Positions 1-5,961 of a stretch of DNA of 10,886 nucleotides are shown here, piece after piece; the first letter of the stretch is position 1; each line of letters opens with the position of its first letter. Origin of the DNA: an uncultured Parasphingopyxis sp. (GTDB lineage: Bacteria; Pseudomonadota; Alphaproteobacteria; Sphingomonadales; Sphingomonadaceae); assembly GCA_905479515.1 (NCBI GenBank), contig CAJQMX010000250.1:1-10886 (forward strand), written 5' to 3'. The notes under the pieces are model-generated. The model saw nothing but the letters and a program-made list of their open reading frames with translations. It searched no databases and was not told the DNA's origin. The position numbers and the translations under genes are program-made.

Positions 1-183
1 GCTTTCCAGAATATCTATGACACGATGGATGAGATCGACCGCTTCAAGCTCGAAGCTCTGGGTTCGATGAAGCAGACGGTGAATGTGCTCACCGATGAGG
101 TCGAAAAGTCGAAAGGCTATATCGCCCGGGCTGAAGGCGCAGCGAAGAGCCAGTCCGCGCCGTTCGAAGCGATTGAGGGTTAA
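1..183 (+). CDS. TelA/KlaA-family toxic anion resistance protein, C-terminal end only
   Basis: The frame is open from the first base of the window and ends in TAA, giving the last 60 residues (AFQNIYDTMDEIDRFKLEAL... to FEAIEG). The pattern of a long charged helix with LGSMKQTVNVLTDEVEKSKGYI followed by a short flexible tail matches the C-terminus of TelA-type proteins. These are coiled-coil proteins linked to tellurite and other toxic-anion or envelope stress, and their molecular role is not well defined. The gene immediately downstream is an XpaC-like membrane protein, and xpaC sits next to a telA homologue (yaaN) in Bacillus subtilis, which supports the assignment. The start and most of the protein lie outside the window. 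Confidence 0.75.
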   Translation, partial: AFQNIYDTMDEIDRFKLEALGSMKQTVNVLTDEVEKSKGYIARAEGAAKSQSAPFEAIEG

Positions 184-191
184 GGAAAAGC

Positions 192-914
192 GTGACCAGC
201 AGCGACCGCATTCTCGCCCAGGCGGATGAGCTCCTCCGCCGGGTTTCGCCACAAGCGCGCGAACTCGCCCGGCGGCAACGCCAGCGCCGCAACGAGGCGC
301 TGGTGCGCCGCCTGCGCCGCGCCGTAATCGCGGCCATCGCCATCGTGATCGGCATGAGCGTGGTCGGCGGGATCATCAGTACAATCGGCTTTTCCTGGGT
401 GATGCTGACCCTGCTCATCACCACCCTCGTCGGCTTTGCCTTCCTGATCGCGCCGCAGGGTGATGAAGTGACGCAAGAAAGGCTGATGGAGAGCGAGTTG
501 CCGGCGCTGCCCTCCAACACCGAAAAATGGCTCGAAAAGCAGCGGCTCGCCCTGCCCGCCCCGGCCAATCGCACGCTCGACAAAATCGCAATCCGGCTGG
601 AAGAACTCCGCCCGCAGCTCGCCAATCTCGATCCGCGCGAACCGGCAGCCGTCGAAGTGCGCCGCCTTGTCGGGGTTGAGCTGCCCGAACTCGTCGAAGG
701 CTATAAGCGCGTGCCTGATCACCTCCGCAGCAACCCCAGCCATGGCGGCCATACCCCGCAAAAGCAGCTCACCGACGGGCTCGAAATTGTCGAAGAAGAG
801 ATCAGCCGGATGACACGGCAGCTAGCCAGCGGCGAACTCGATGCGCTGGCAACGCAGGGCAAATATCTCGAACTCAAATATCGCGGTGATGAGGATATTC
901 GCAGCGACGATTAA
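192..914 (+). CDS. XpaC-like two-TM membrane protein downstream of telA
   Basis: The protein has 240 residues and starts with GTG, preceded by AAGGA about 5 bases upstream. It starts 8 bp after the telA stop, so the two are very likely co-transcribed. Residues 1-43 are strongly basic and helical (ARRQRQRRNEALVRRLRRA). Two hydrophobic segments follow at about 44-64 and 67-87, separated by a very short turn, so both ends should face the cytoplasm. The remaining ~150 residues form a soluble, Glu/Arg-rich helical domain (LDKIAIRLEELRPQL, GLEIVEEEISRMTRQL). This layout of a short two-TM hairpin with a helical tail next to telA resembles XpaC (the '5-bromo-4-chloroindolyl phosphate hydrolysis' family). 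That family name comes from a phenotype, and no catalytic motif is visible here. The family call rests on layout and neighbour, not on a signature motif. Confidence 0.6.
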   Translation: MTSSDRILAQADELLRRVSPQARELARRQRQRRNEALVRRLRRAVIAAIAIVIGMSVVGGIISTIGFSWVMLTLLITTLVGFAFLIAPQGDEVTQERLMESELPALPSNTEKWLEKQRLALPAPANRTLDKIAIRLEELRPQLANLDPREPAAVEVRRLVGVELPELVEGYKRVPDHLRSNPSHGGHTPQKQLTDGLEIVEEEISRMTRQLASGELDALATQGKYLELKYRGDEDIRSDD

Positions 915-918
915 ACCC

Positions 919-933
919 TCTCCCTATGGGAGG
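919..933. terminator. Possible weak bidirectional terminator between convergent genes
   Basis: In the 25-bp gap between the XpaC-like gene and the convergent molybdoenzyme gene there is a perfect 5-bp inverted repeat, CTCCC-TAT-GGGAG (920-932), extendable by one G-T wobble pair. There is no proper T-tract on either side, only short A/T runs (TTAAA, ATTTAAA). The placement suits a shared terminator but the hairpin is small. Confidence 0.3.
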
Positions 934-939
934 AGCGAT

Positions 940-1710
940 TTAAATCCCCGCATACCAGGCATAATCGCCATTATCTTCCCAATAGCCACCCTTGCCGCCG
1001 TAAATCCCGTCCAGGCTTGCCACCGCTTCCAGCCGCATCACGAATTTCGCATGCTTATAGCCTAGCTGCCGCTCAACCCGGGCGCGGATCGGGGCACCGT
1101 GGCGTTCGGGAACAGCTGCGCCATTCATATCATAGGCAAGGATTGTTTGCGGGTGGAATGCGTCGACCAGATCGATGCTTTCATAATAGGGCCGGTTCTG
1201 CGCGCCATAAGTATCCGCGCAATGGAAGACGATATAGTGGGCGCTGTCCCTGAGCCCCGCCAGATCGAGCACGCGCGAAAGCGGCGTGCCTTTCCACTGG
1301 CCGATGGCGCTCCAGCCCTCGACACAGTCGTGCCTGGTGATCTGGGTGCGGCTCGGCATCGAGCGCAAGTCCCCAAGGGATAGCGAGAGCGGACGCGTGA
1401 CCAGCCCATCAACCCGCAAGCGAAAATCGGCAAAACCGTTGGCGAGCATCGCCTGATAGTCAGAGCTTTCAGCACTGTCGGCGGTTCGGCTGCCATTGGC
1501 ACGGAAGCTGGGTGACAGATCATCCAGCGTGAATTCGCGGGCCAAGGCATTGCGATCCGTGACCAGCCGCTGCGCCCGCATTGTCAGCCCTTCGGCGGAT
1601 GACAGGATGTTCTTCACCCGGTCACTTCGGCTCCAGCTGTCACAGCCTGCGAGGAGAACAGAACTGCCAAGCCCTGCGATCAGTTTGCGGCGGGTTGTGA
1701 TGATGGCCAT
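940..1710 (-). CDS. Molybdopterin-dependent oxidoreductase of the sulfite-oxidase fold, Tat lipoprotein
   Basis: The protein has 256 residues. The N-terminus TTRRKLIAGLGSSVLLAGC carries a twin-arginine motif (R7 R8) and a lipobox LAGC (Cys23), so it is predicted to be folded and cofactor-loaded in the cytoplasm, exported by Tat and then lipidated. The core from about residue 95 to 235 is a sulfite-oxidase-type Mo-pterin domain: FRLRVDGLVTRPLSLSLGDL opens it, HDCVEGWSAIGQWKG contains the expected Mo-ligand Cys129, and GAPIRARVERQLGYKHAKFV closes the pterin-binding part. There is no heme or dimerisation domain, so it resembles MsrP (YedY)-like single-domain enzymes rather than eukaryotic sulfite oxidase. 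The substrate cannot be told from sequence. Its ATG overlaps the stop of the cytochrome b gene by one base (TGATG), so translation is coupled and that cytochrome is the likely electron partner. Confidence 0.85.
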   Translation of the reverse strand: MAIITTRRKLIAGLGSSVLLAGCDSWSRSDRVKNILSSAEGLTMRAQRLVTDRNALAREFTLDDLSPSFRANGSRTADSAESSDYQAMLANGFADFRLRVDGLVTRPLSLSLGDLRSMPSRTQITRHDCVEGWSAIGQWKGTPLSRVLDLAGLRDSAHYIVFHCADTYGAQNRPYYESIDLVDAFHPQTILAYDMNGAAVPERHGAPIRARVERQLGYKHAKFVMRLEAVASLDGIYGGKGGYWEDNGDYAWYAGI

Positions 1711-2570
1711 CAGGCGGCCTCCTCGGCGGAAATTTCGGCAGGCGCGGGCTGTGGATCTCGCTCTTTGGGCAGGCGAAACTTGCCCGTGATCATCGACCGG
1801 ATTTCATTGAACGGCCCGGCCAAAACGACCATCACAAGATGCACGACGATGAACACGGCAATCAGGAATGCCACGATGAAATGGATCGAGCGCGCCGATT
1901 GCCGTCCGCCGAACAGATCCAGAAGCCAGGGCCATGCCGCATCCATACTGGGTGACATGGTGAGCCCGGTCAGCACGATCAGCGGCAGCAGAACGAACAG
2001 CACGATCATGTAGCTGAGCTTTTGCAGGATATTATATTTGAGCGCCGCCGCACCCGTGGGAAAGCGGAGCCGCGCATGCTGGCTGATATCGTGCCAGATA
2101 TGTCTTGGTGACAGTTCCTTGCGGCTGGGCTTCAAGTCGCGCTGGATATGCCGATTGCCAAAGCTCCAAAGCCAATAGGCAAGCCCGGAAAGCACGAAAA
2201 TCCAGGCGAAAAAGAAATGCCAGAGCCGCCCGGCCGCCAAGCTGTAAAACCCGGGGATCGTTGCCCAGCTGGGAAACGCGCGTGTCGAAGTATCGCCATC
2301 CGCCTCCCGCCAGCGGCCCAGCACACCGGTGGTCGTGATCTGGGTTTCCCCGATCTGCAGATAGCCGCGCGTCCCCTCACCGCCGATTTGCAGCCAAGGC
2401 GTATCGGGATTGGCGCCGTAGCTGCCCCAGTAAAGCCGGGGATGCGCATTGAAAATCGAAAGCCCGCTCATCAGCAGCACGATGATCGCGACGGCGTTGG
2501 TCCAGTGCCAGAGCCGCGTTGATATACGGTGGCGTTTTACCAGATCGCCGGGTTGCGGTTCGGCAGTCAT
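1710..2570 (-). CDS. Membrane cytochrome b (b561/Ni-hydrogenase b-type family), partner of the molybdoenzyme
   Basis: The protein has 286 residues and four clear membrane segments at about 24-40, 113-136, 184-205 and 228-252. Histidines placed as heme b ligands sit at the edges of these helices: H22 (RLWHW), H118 (RLWHFFFAW), H230 (SIHFIVAF) and H244 (VVHLVMVV). This fits a di-heme cytochrome b/b6 domain as in thiosulfate reductase or hydrogenase b subunits. The ~70-residue loop between TM1 and TM2 is polar and probably periplasmic, where it could meet the lipoprotein enzyme encoded next. The C-terminal tail is Pro/Glu/Ala-rich. The ATG at 2570 has AGGGA six bases upstream. Inferred role: electron transfer between the quinone pool and the periplasmic molybdoenzyme. 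The sequence is not the MsrQ/YedZ type, so this is an analogous and not identical pair. Confidence 0.85.
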   Translation of the reverse strand: MTAEPQPGDLVKRHRISTRLWHWTNAVAIIVLLMSGLSIFNAHPRLYWGSYGANPDTPWLQIGGEGTRGYLQIGETQITTTGVLGRWREADGDTSTRAFPSWATIPGFYSLAAGRLWHFFFAWIFVLSGLAYWLWSFGNRHIQRDLKPSRKELSPRHIWHDISQHARLRFPTGAAALKYNILQKLSYMIVLFVLLPLIVLTGLTMSPSMDAAWPWLLDLFGGRQSARSIHFIVAFLIAVFIVVHLVMVVLAGPFNEIRSMITGKFRLPKERDPQPAPAEISAEEAA

Positions 2571-2696
2571 ATTTCATCCCTGATAATGTGCAATGCCGGT
2601 ATCGGCCTGTTCGCCGGGTGCGCGGCAAAGGTTACACGCAGACCAGTGGTCCGCATGCTATCATGGATTCGGTTGCGCGAAAAACCGGGGAAGCGC

Positions 2697-3203
2697 CTAT
2701 TCGCCGGCTGCCTGCTCTTCCACCTGCAAAAGATGATCGTGATGGGCAGTCTCGTCATGCCGCCAATCGACAATTGTTTCGTGGACACTGATCTTCCACT
2801 TGCCGTCCCGGCGTTCGAAACGATCAACATAGCGAGCGCCTCCGATCCCGTTATACGGCTCGTCCTTGCTGCCCCAAAACCCCTCCTTCGGGGCGGTGGG
2901 AGGCACACAATGGGTGGCGGTGACATAGGCTTCGCACCAGGCGGTATCGCCGTCGATATCGATCAGCATATTGCCGAGCTGGTGAAAGGTTCGCGAAAAT
3001 GTTTTCATAATTACGCTCGCCCTGGCCAGCCATTCCGTGGCCGGCTGGACACCCTCGCGATAGCTGTATTTCACGCTGGCATCATCGTGAAAGATTTGGT
3101 CCATCGCGTCCCAATTGTGCCGATCGAGATTCTGACAGAAAAGGCATAGAACGTCCGCTATCTCGGCGCGATCCGAAAGTTCGGACAATGTCATCTGTGT
3201 CAT
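2697..3203 (-). CDS. SnoaL-like (NTF2-fold) protein, second of a tandem pair
   Basis: The protein has 168 residues if started at the ATG at 3203. This start overlaps the upstream stop as ATGA and has AGGTGG five bases before it. A GTG at 3212 in the same frame falls inside that ribosome-binding site and is less likely. The pattern is a SnoaL_4-type alpha+beta barrel: N-terminal helix (LSDRAEIADVLCLFCQNLDRHNW), the 'IFHDDA' turn, then beta strands ending in ARYVDRFERRDGKWKISVHETIVDW. Asp27 (NLDRHNW) and His74 (RTFHQLGN) align with the Asp25/His73 dyad of LinA, so it probably has a barrel-pocket active site, as a dehydratase, isomerase or lyase. It lacks a signal peptide and should be cytoplasmic. 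It clearly resembles the upstream gene, pointing to tandem duplication. The substrate is unknown. Confidence 0.8.
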   Translation of the reverse strand: MTQMTLSELSDRAEIADVLCLFCQNLDRHNWDAMDQIFHDDASVKYSYREGVQPATEWLARASVIMKTFSRTFHQLGNMLIDIDGDTAWCEAYVTATHCVPPTAPKEGFWGSKDEPYNGIGGARYVDRFERRDGKWKISVHETIVDWRHDETAHHDHLLQVEEQAAGE

Positions 3204-3751
3204 ACCAACCACCTCTCAACTACATGGATTGAACTGTTATCGGGAACGGCGGTCCGCTGAACGGCCTCCGTACCCACATCTGCTGACCGATATTGCCGCA
3301 AATCCGAAACCGAGCTGTGTTCTGCGATGCGCCATTCACCATTCCGCTTTTCGAAACGATCAATATAGCGGCCGGAAAATACGGCATCATAGGCTGCGCC
3401 TGTGCCACCAAAGGGGCCGCCCGGCGGCGCATCGGCCGGAACATGGTGGAAGGCACAGATGTAGGATTCAACATCCGCACCATCATTGTCGAAATCGATC
3501 TTGATATTGTTGAGCTGGTGATGGGTTGTTCCGACAAATTCGAGCAGAGCGGCCCCTTGCTTGACGAACTCTCTCCAGGGGCTGCGCGGCAAAACCGATA
3601 CCTTGGCCATCGCATCCTCGTGGAAAACGCTTTCCATGAGGTTCCATCGGCGGCGATCAACAGCATGACAATAACGATACAGGCAATCCTGGATCGCTGC
3701 CCGTGCAGTGAGCCAGTCGATCCCATTGCTCAATTGGTCTTCAGTCGTCAT
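3200..3751 (-). CDS. SnoaL-like (NTF2-fold) protein, first of a tandem pair
   Basis: The protein has 183 residues and an ATG start preceded by a strong purine-rich site (GGGGAGGG). It follows the SnoaL_4 pattern: ARAAIQDCLYRYCHAVDRRRW, VFHEDAMAKV, and the closing strands GRYIDRFEKRNGEWRIAEH. The opening helix resembles LinA (SRAAIQDLY...GVDKR), and the LinA dyad residues are kept as Asp32 and His77 (TTHHQLNN). This supports an active enzyme. LinA is known from sphingomonads, but overall similarity is only family level and dehydrochlorination is not implied. A Pro/Gly-rich insert (HVPADAPPGGPFGG, about 103-116) is shared in position with the second copy (CVPPTAPKEGFWG) and may line the pocket. 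The C-terminal ~30 residues are longer than in the partner. The two may form a heteromer or act on related substrates. Confidence 0.8.
   Translation of the reverse strand: MTTEDQLSNGIDWLTARAAIQDCLYRYCHAVDRRRWNLMESVFHEDAMAKVSVLPRSPWREFVKQGAALLEFVGTTHHQLNNIKIDFDNDGADVESYICAFHHVPADAPPGGPFGGTGAAYDAVFSGRYIDRFEKRNGEWRIAEHSSVSDLRQYRSADVGTEAVQRTAVPDNSSIHVVERWLV
3209..3217 (-). promoter_or_regulatory. Ribosome-binding site that decides the start of the downstream SnoaL gene
   Basis: The minus-strand sequence GAGAGGTGG lies inside the end of the upstream SnoaL gene, five bases before the ATG at 3203. It favours that ATG over the in-frame GTG at 3212, which would overlap the Shine-Dalgarno itself. Confidence 0.6.
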
Positions 3752-3819
3752 GATTACCCTCCCCTCACAACCCGATGCTCACTCCGCCGGTCCATTTCGG
3801 CCCTTGCGAAGCTGGATCA

Positions 3820-3840
3820 CAAAGCGCGTTGCACGCTTTG
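3820..3840. repeat. Inverted repeat with 7-bp arms upstream of the SnoaL pair
   Basis: CAAAGCG (3820-3826) and CGCTTTG (3834-3840) are perfect inverted copies around a 7-base centre. The repeat lies about 70 bp upstream of the first SnoaL start, downstream of the proposed promoter. There is no T-tract, so it reads more like an operator or leader hairpin than a terminator. Confidence 0.45.
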
Positions 3841-3856
3841 GCCCATCAGACGACTC

Positions 3857-3885
3857 TTGTTAGTTAGCACTCTAACCATTGTCGA
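3857..3885 (-). promoter_or_regulatory. Possible promoter of the SnoaL pair
   Basis: On the minus strand TCGACA (3885-3880) matches a -35 box at 5 of 6 positions, followed after 17 bases by TAACAA (3862-3857), a weak -10. The good -35, correct spacing and the palindrome between the boxes are the reasons for listing it. Confidence 0.3.
3863..3876. promoter_or_regulatory. Putative operator, GTTAG-N4-CTAAC palindrome
   Basis: The forward sequence GTTAGCACTCTAAC is a perfect 5-bp inverted repeat with a 4-base spacer. Its size and A/T-rich half-sites suit a TetR-type repressor, but no regulator gene is in the window. It lies wholly inside the spacer of the proposed SnoaL promoter, where a bound repressor would block RNA polymerase. 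Confidence 0.4.
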
Positions 3886-4028
3886 GCGTCTGGCGCCAAA
3901 AAATGCGGCCAAGGCAGGAAGAAATTGCCGCGAACACCCGCAAGTCGCCAGAATAGCCGCGACTGCAGAGATGATAACAAAGATGGGGAATGGGGTTGCG
4001 GGGAAATCCGGATGCCACCGCTAATTCC

Positions 4029-4102
4029 TGGATGCCCCGTGAGGATTCGAACCTCAATTGACGGAGTCAGAGTCCGTAGTCTTACCATTAGACGACGGGG
4101 CA
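4029..4102 (-). tRNA. tRNA-Gln(CTG)
   Basis: The minus strand folds into a full cloverleaf. The acceptor stem TGCCCCG/CGGGGCA has seven pairs. The D stem is GTCT/AGAC with loop AATGGTA. The anticodon stem ACGGA/TCCGT carries loop CTCTGAC, giving anticodon CTG, which reads CAG (Gln). A 4-base variable loop follows, then T stem TGAGG/CCTCA with loop TTCGAAT. The first pair U1-A72 is typical of bacterial tRNA-Gln. The 3' CCA is encoded (complement of 4029-4031). The discriminator base is U73 rather than the G73 of E. coli tRNA-Gln. It stands alone, divergent from the ppx operon. Confidence 0.95.
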
Positions 4103-4114
4103 CCGGGAGGCGGC

Positions 4115-4143
4115 GACATAGGGAGCGCCGCAAATCCTGTCAA
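4115..4143 (-). promoter_or_regulatory. Promoter of tRNA-Gln
   Basis: On the minus strand a perfect TTGACA (4143-4138) is followed after exactly 17 bases by TATGTC (4120-4115). Between the -10 and the mature tRNA 5' end are 12 bases, starting with a GC-only stretch (GCCGCC), the type of discriminator seen at stringently controlled tRNA promoters. Confidence 0.7.
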
Positions 4144-4153
4144 TCCGCTCCGC

Positions 4154-4182
4154 TTGCTCTTTGGCGTATCTTTGCGCTAGTC
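4154..4182 (+). promoter_or_regulatory. Possible promoter of the ppx-rlmE operon
   Basis: TTGCTC and CTAGTC are separated by 17 bases, 65 bp before the GTG start of ppx and divergent from the tRNA promoter, with which it shares a ~10-bp gap between -35 boxes. The -10 match is weak. Confidence 0.25.
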
Positions 4183-4246
4183 TCTCGGCCAAGTACCGGC
4201 GGCACAAGCCGTATCGGAAAACAGAATATTAGAAGAAGTAAACGGC

Positions 4247-5323
4247 GTGGACGAACACATCGCCAACCCCAAACTGAAACCCGGCGTGGCTTCGGGGGGA
4301 CCGGCTGGCCGGAAATCCGGCAATGGCGGTCGGCATCATCACACATTCAACAGCCGACGCAGCTTTGGCGCCATCGATCTCGGCACGAACAATTGCCGCC
4401 TGCTTGTCGCACGGCCAGCGGCGGGAGGGTTTACCGTTATCGACGCATTCTCCCGGATCGTCAGGCTCGGAGAAGGGCTTTCCAGAACCGGGAGGCTCAG
4501 CGATGCAGCGATTGACCGCGCGGTTGCCGCCCTGACGATCTGTGGAGACAAGTTGCGGCGGCGCCATGTCAGCCTGTCGCGATCTGTCGCCACCGAAGCC
4601 TGTCGCCGCGCCGCCAATGGCCGCCACTTCGTCCGCCGCGTGCGTGAAGAGACCGGCATCGTGCTCGATATCATCAGCCCGGAAGAAGAGGCGCGGCTGG
4701 CGGTTCTTGGCTGTCATATCCTGCTGGAACCCGGTGACGGACCGGCGCTGATTTTTGATATCGGCGGCGGCTCGACCGAGTTGGTGCTGATCGACCCGGG
4801 CACTGAAGGCGACAAGCCTGGCGAGCCAAAAATCCTCTCCTGGTACAGCGCACCCTGGGGTGTTGTCAGTCTTGCTGAGAAGGAATTTAACGACCTCACG
4901 ACGCTGGAAGACCGGCTCGAAACCTATCAGCGCATGCGCAGCCGGGTCGCAGCCAGCTTTGCAGATTTTGCATCGACCTTGCCGACAATCGGCTATCAAC
5001 CCCGTCTGCTGGGCACCAGCGGCACAGTGACGACACTGGCCAGCGTGCATCTCGAACTGCCCAGCTATGATCGCAGCAAGGTTGACGGCCTTGTGCTGCC
5101 GTCTGAGGCTTTGCGGGCGGTCAGTACGGACCTTGCCTATAAATCCGTTCCCGAGCGGGCCGAGGTCCCCTGTATCGGTTCGGAGCGGGCTGATCTCGTC
5201 GTGGCGGGGTGCGCAATATTGGAGGCTATCCTCGACATCTGGCCCGCAGAGCGCATAGGCATTGCCGATCGCGGTATTCGCGAAGGCATTTTGCGCTCCA
5301 TGATGGCACAGGACAGGCGATGA
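4247..5323 (+). CDS. Ppx/GppA family phosphatase (exopolyphosphatase / pppGpp phosphohydrolase)
   Basis: The protein has 358 residues and a GTG start with AGAAGAAG about eight bases upstream. The actin-like ATPase fold is clear: phosphate-1 loop FGAIDLGTNNCRLLVA (40-55), the SVATEACRRAANG segment, the catalytic-Glu region ISPEEEARLAV (Glu147 is the likely general base), phosphate-2 loop FDIGGGSTELVLI (170-182), and LLGTSGTVTTLASV further on. It lacks the C-terminal HD-like domains of the ~500-residue E. coli Ppx, so it is the short form, which may act on polyphosphate and/or the pppGpp alarmone. The two cannot be separated by sequence. The first ~38 residues are a polar, Gly/His/Lys-rich extension before the fold. 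The stop overlaps the rlmE start (ATGA), linking stringent-response metabolism to ribosome maturation. Confidence 0.92.
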   Translation: MDEHIANPKLKPGVASGGPAGRKSGNGGRHHHTFNSRRSFGAIDLGTNNCRLLVARPAAGGFTVIDAFSRIVRLGEGLSRTGRLSDAAIDRAVAALTICGDKLRRRHVSLSRSVATEACRRAANGRHFVRRVREETGIVLDIISPEEEARLAVLGCHILLEPGDGPALIFDIGGGSTELVLIDPGTEGDKPGEPKILSWYSAPWGVVSLAEKEFNDLTTLEDRLETYQRMRSRVAASFADFASTLPTIGYQPRLLGTSGTVTTLASVHLELPSYDRSKVDGLVLPSEALRAVSTDLAYKSVPERAEVPCIGSERADLVVAGCAILEAILDIWPAERIGIADRGIREGILRSMMAQDRR

Positions 5324-5961
5324 AACAGGTACGCAAGGTCAGTGGCCGCTCCGAATCCTCGCGCCGTTGGCTCGAACGGCATATTAACGACCCCTATGTG
5401 AAGCGCGCTCAGGTCGATGGCTACCGCGCGCGCTCTGCCTATAAGCTGATCGAGCTGGATGAACGGTTTGAACTTCTCAAAGGCGCTCAGCGGATCGTGG
5501 ATCTTGGCATCGCACCGGGCGGCTGGGCGCAGTTTGTCCGCAAGAAAGTACCCCATGCGAAGATCGTCGGAATCGATCTGCTGCCGACCGATCCGATCGA
5601 AGGTGTCACGATATTCGAAATGGATTTCCTCGATGACGATGCCCCCGAAAAACTGACCGAAGCATTGGGCGGCGAAGCTGATCTTGTCATGTCTGACATG
5701 GCGGCCAATACGGTTGGCCATAAACAGACCGATCATTTGCGGACAATGGGACTGGTTGAAGCGGCTGCGCTTTTCGCCACCGAGATATTGCGACCAGGCG
5801 GCACATTTATCGCCAAGGTGCTGGCAGGCGGGGCAGACAATACAATGGTCGCCGAACTCAAACGCAATTTCGCAACCGTAAAACATGCCAAACCCCCGGC
5901 CAGTCGCAAGAAATCATCCGAATGGTATGTGATCGCGAAAGGGTTTAAAGGGCGGACATGA
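5320..5961 (+). CDS. rlmE: 23S rRNA (uridine-2'-O)-methyltransferase RlmE
   Basis: The protein has 213 residues, close to the usual ~209 of RlmE/FtsJ/RrmJ. It methylates the ribose 2'-O of U2552 (E. coli numbering) in the A-loop of 23S rRNA on the 50S particle, using S-adenosylmethionine. The SAM site DLGIAPGGW (61-69) and the catalytic K-D-K-E set are all present: Lys42 (SAYKLIELDE), Asp126 (MSDMAANTVG), Lys166 (FIAKVLAGG) and Glu201 (KSSEWYVIAKGFKG). The ATG at 5320 was chosen because it overlaps the ppx stop by ATGA and gives family length. The same frame is open further upstream, but that part lies inside ppx. The stop overlaps the next gene, again by ATGA, so the three genes form one coupled operon. 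Confidence 0.95.
   Translation: MKQVRKVSGRSESSRRWLERHINDPYVKRAQVDGYRARSAYKLIELDERFELLKGAQRIVDLGIAPGGWAQFVRKKVPHAKIVGIDLLPTDPIEGVTIFEMDFLDDDAPEKLTEALGGEADLVMSDMAANTVGHKQTDHLRTMGLVEAAALFATEILRPGGTFIAKVLAGGADNTMVAELKRNFATVKHAKPPASRKKSSEWYVIAKGFKGRT

Noticed and set aside
2571..2696. Promoter or small gene between the second SnoaL gene and cytochrome b
   Set aside because: A run of T follows the SnoaL stop, but the possible stem is only CCGG/CCGG; no convincing -35/-10 pair or coding frame was seen.
3293..4024. 243-codon open frame on + opposite the SnoaL pair
   Set aside because: It is antisense to a recognisable gene, has no family pattern and no ribosome-binding site; it is a high-G+C shadow.
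4229..5050. 273-codon open frame on - opposite ppx
   Set aside because: The sense strand encodes a complete Ppx/GppA with all motifs; the antisense product is Cys/Arg-rich and unlike a protein family.
5209..5319. Upstream extension of rlmE by 37 residues
   Set aside because: It lies wholly inside ppx; the ATG at 5320 gives family length and an ATGA overlap.
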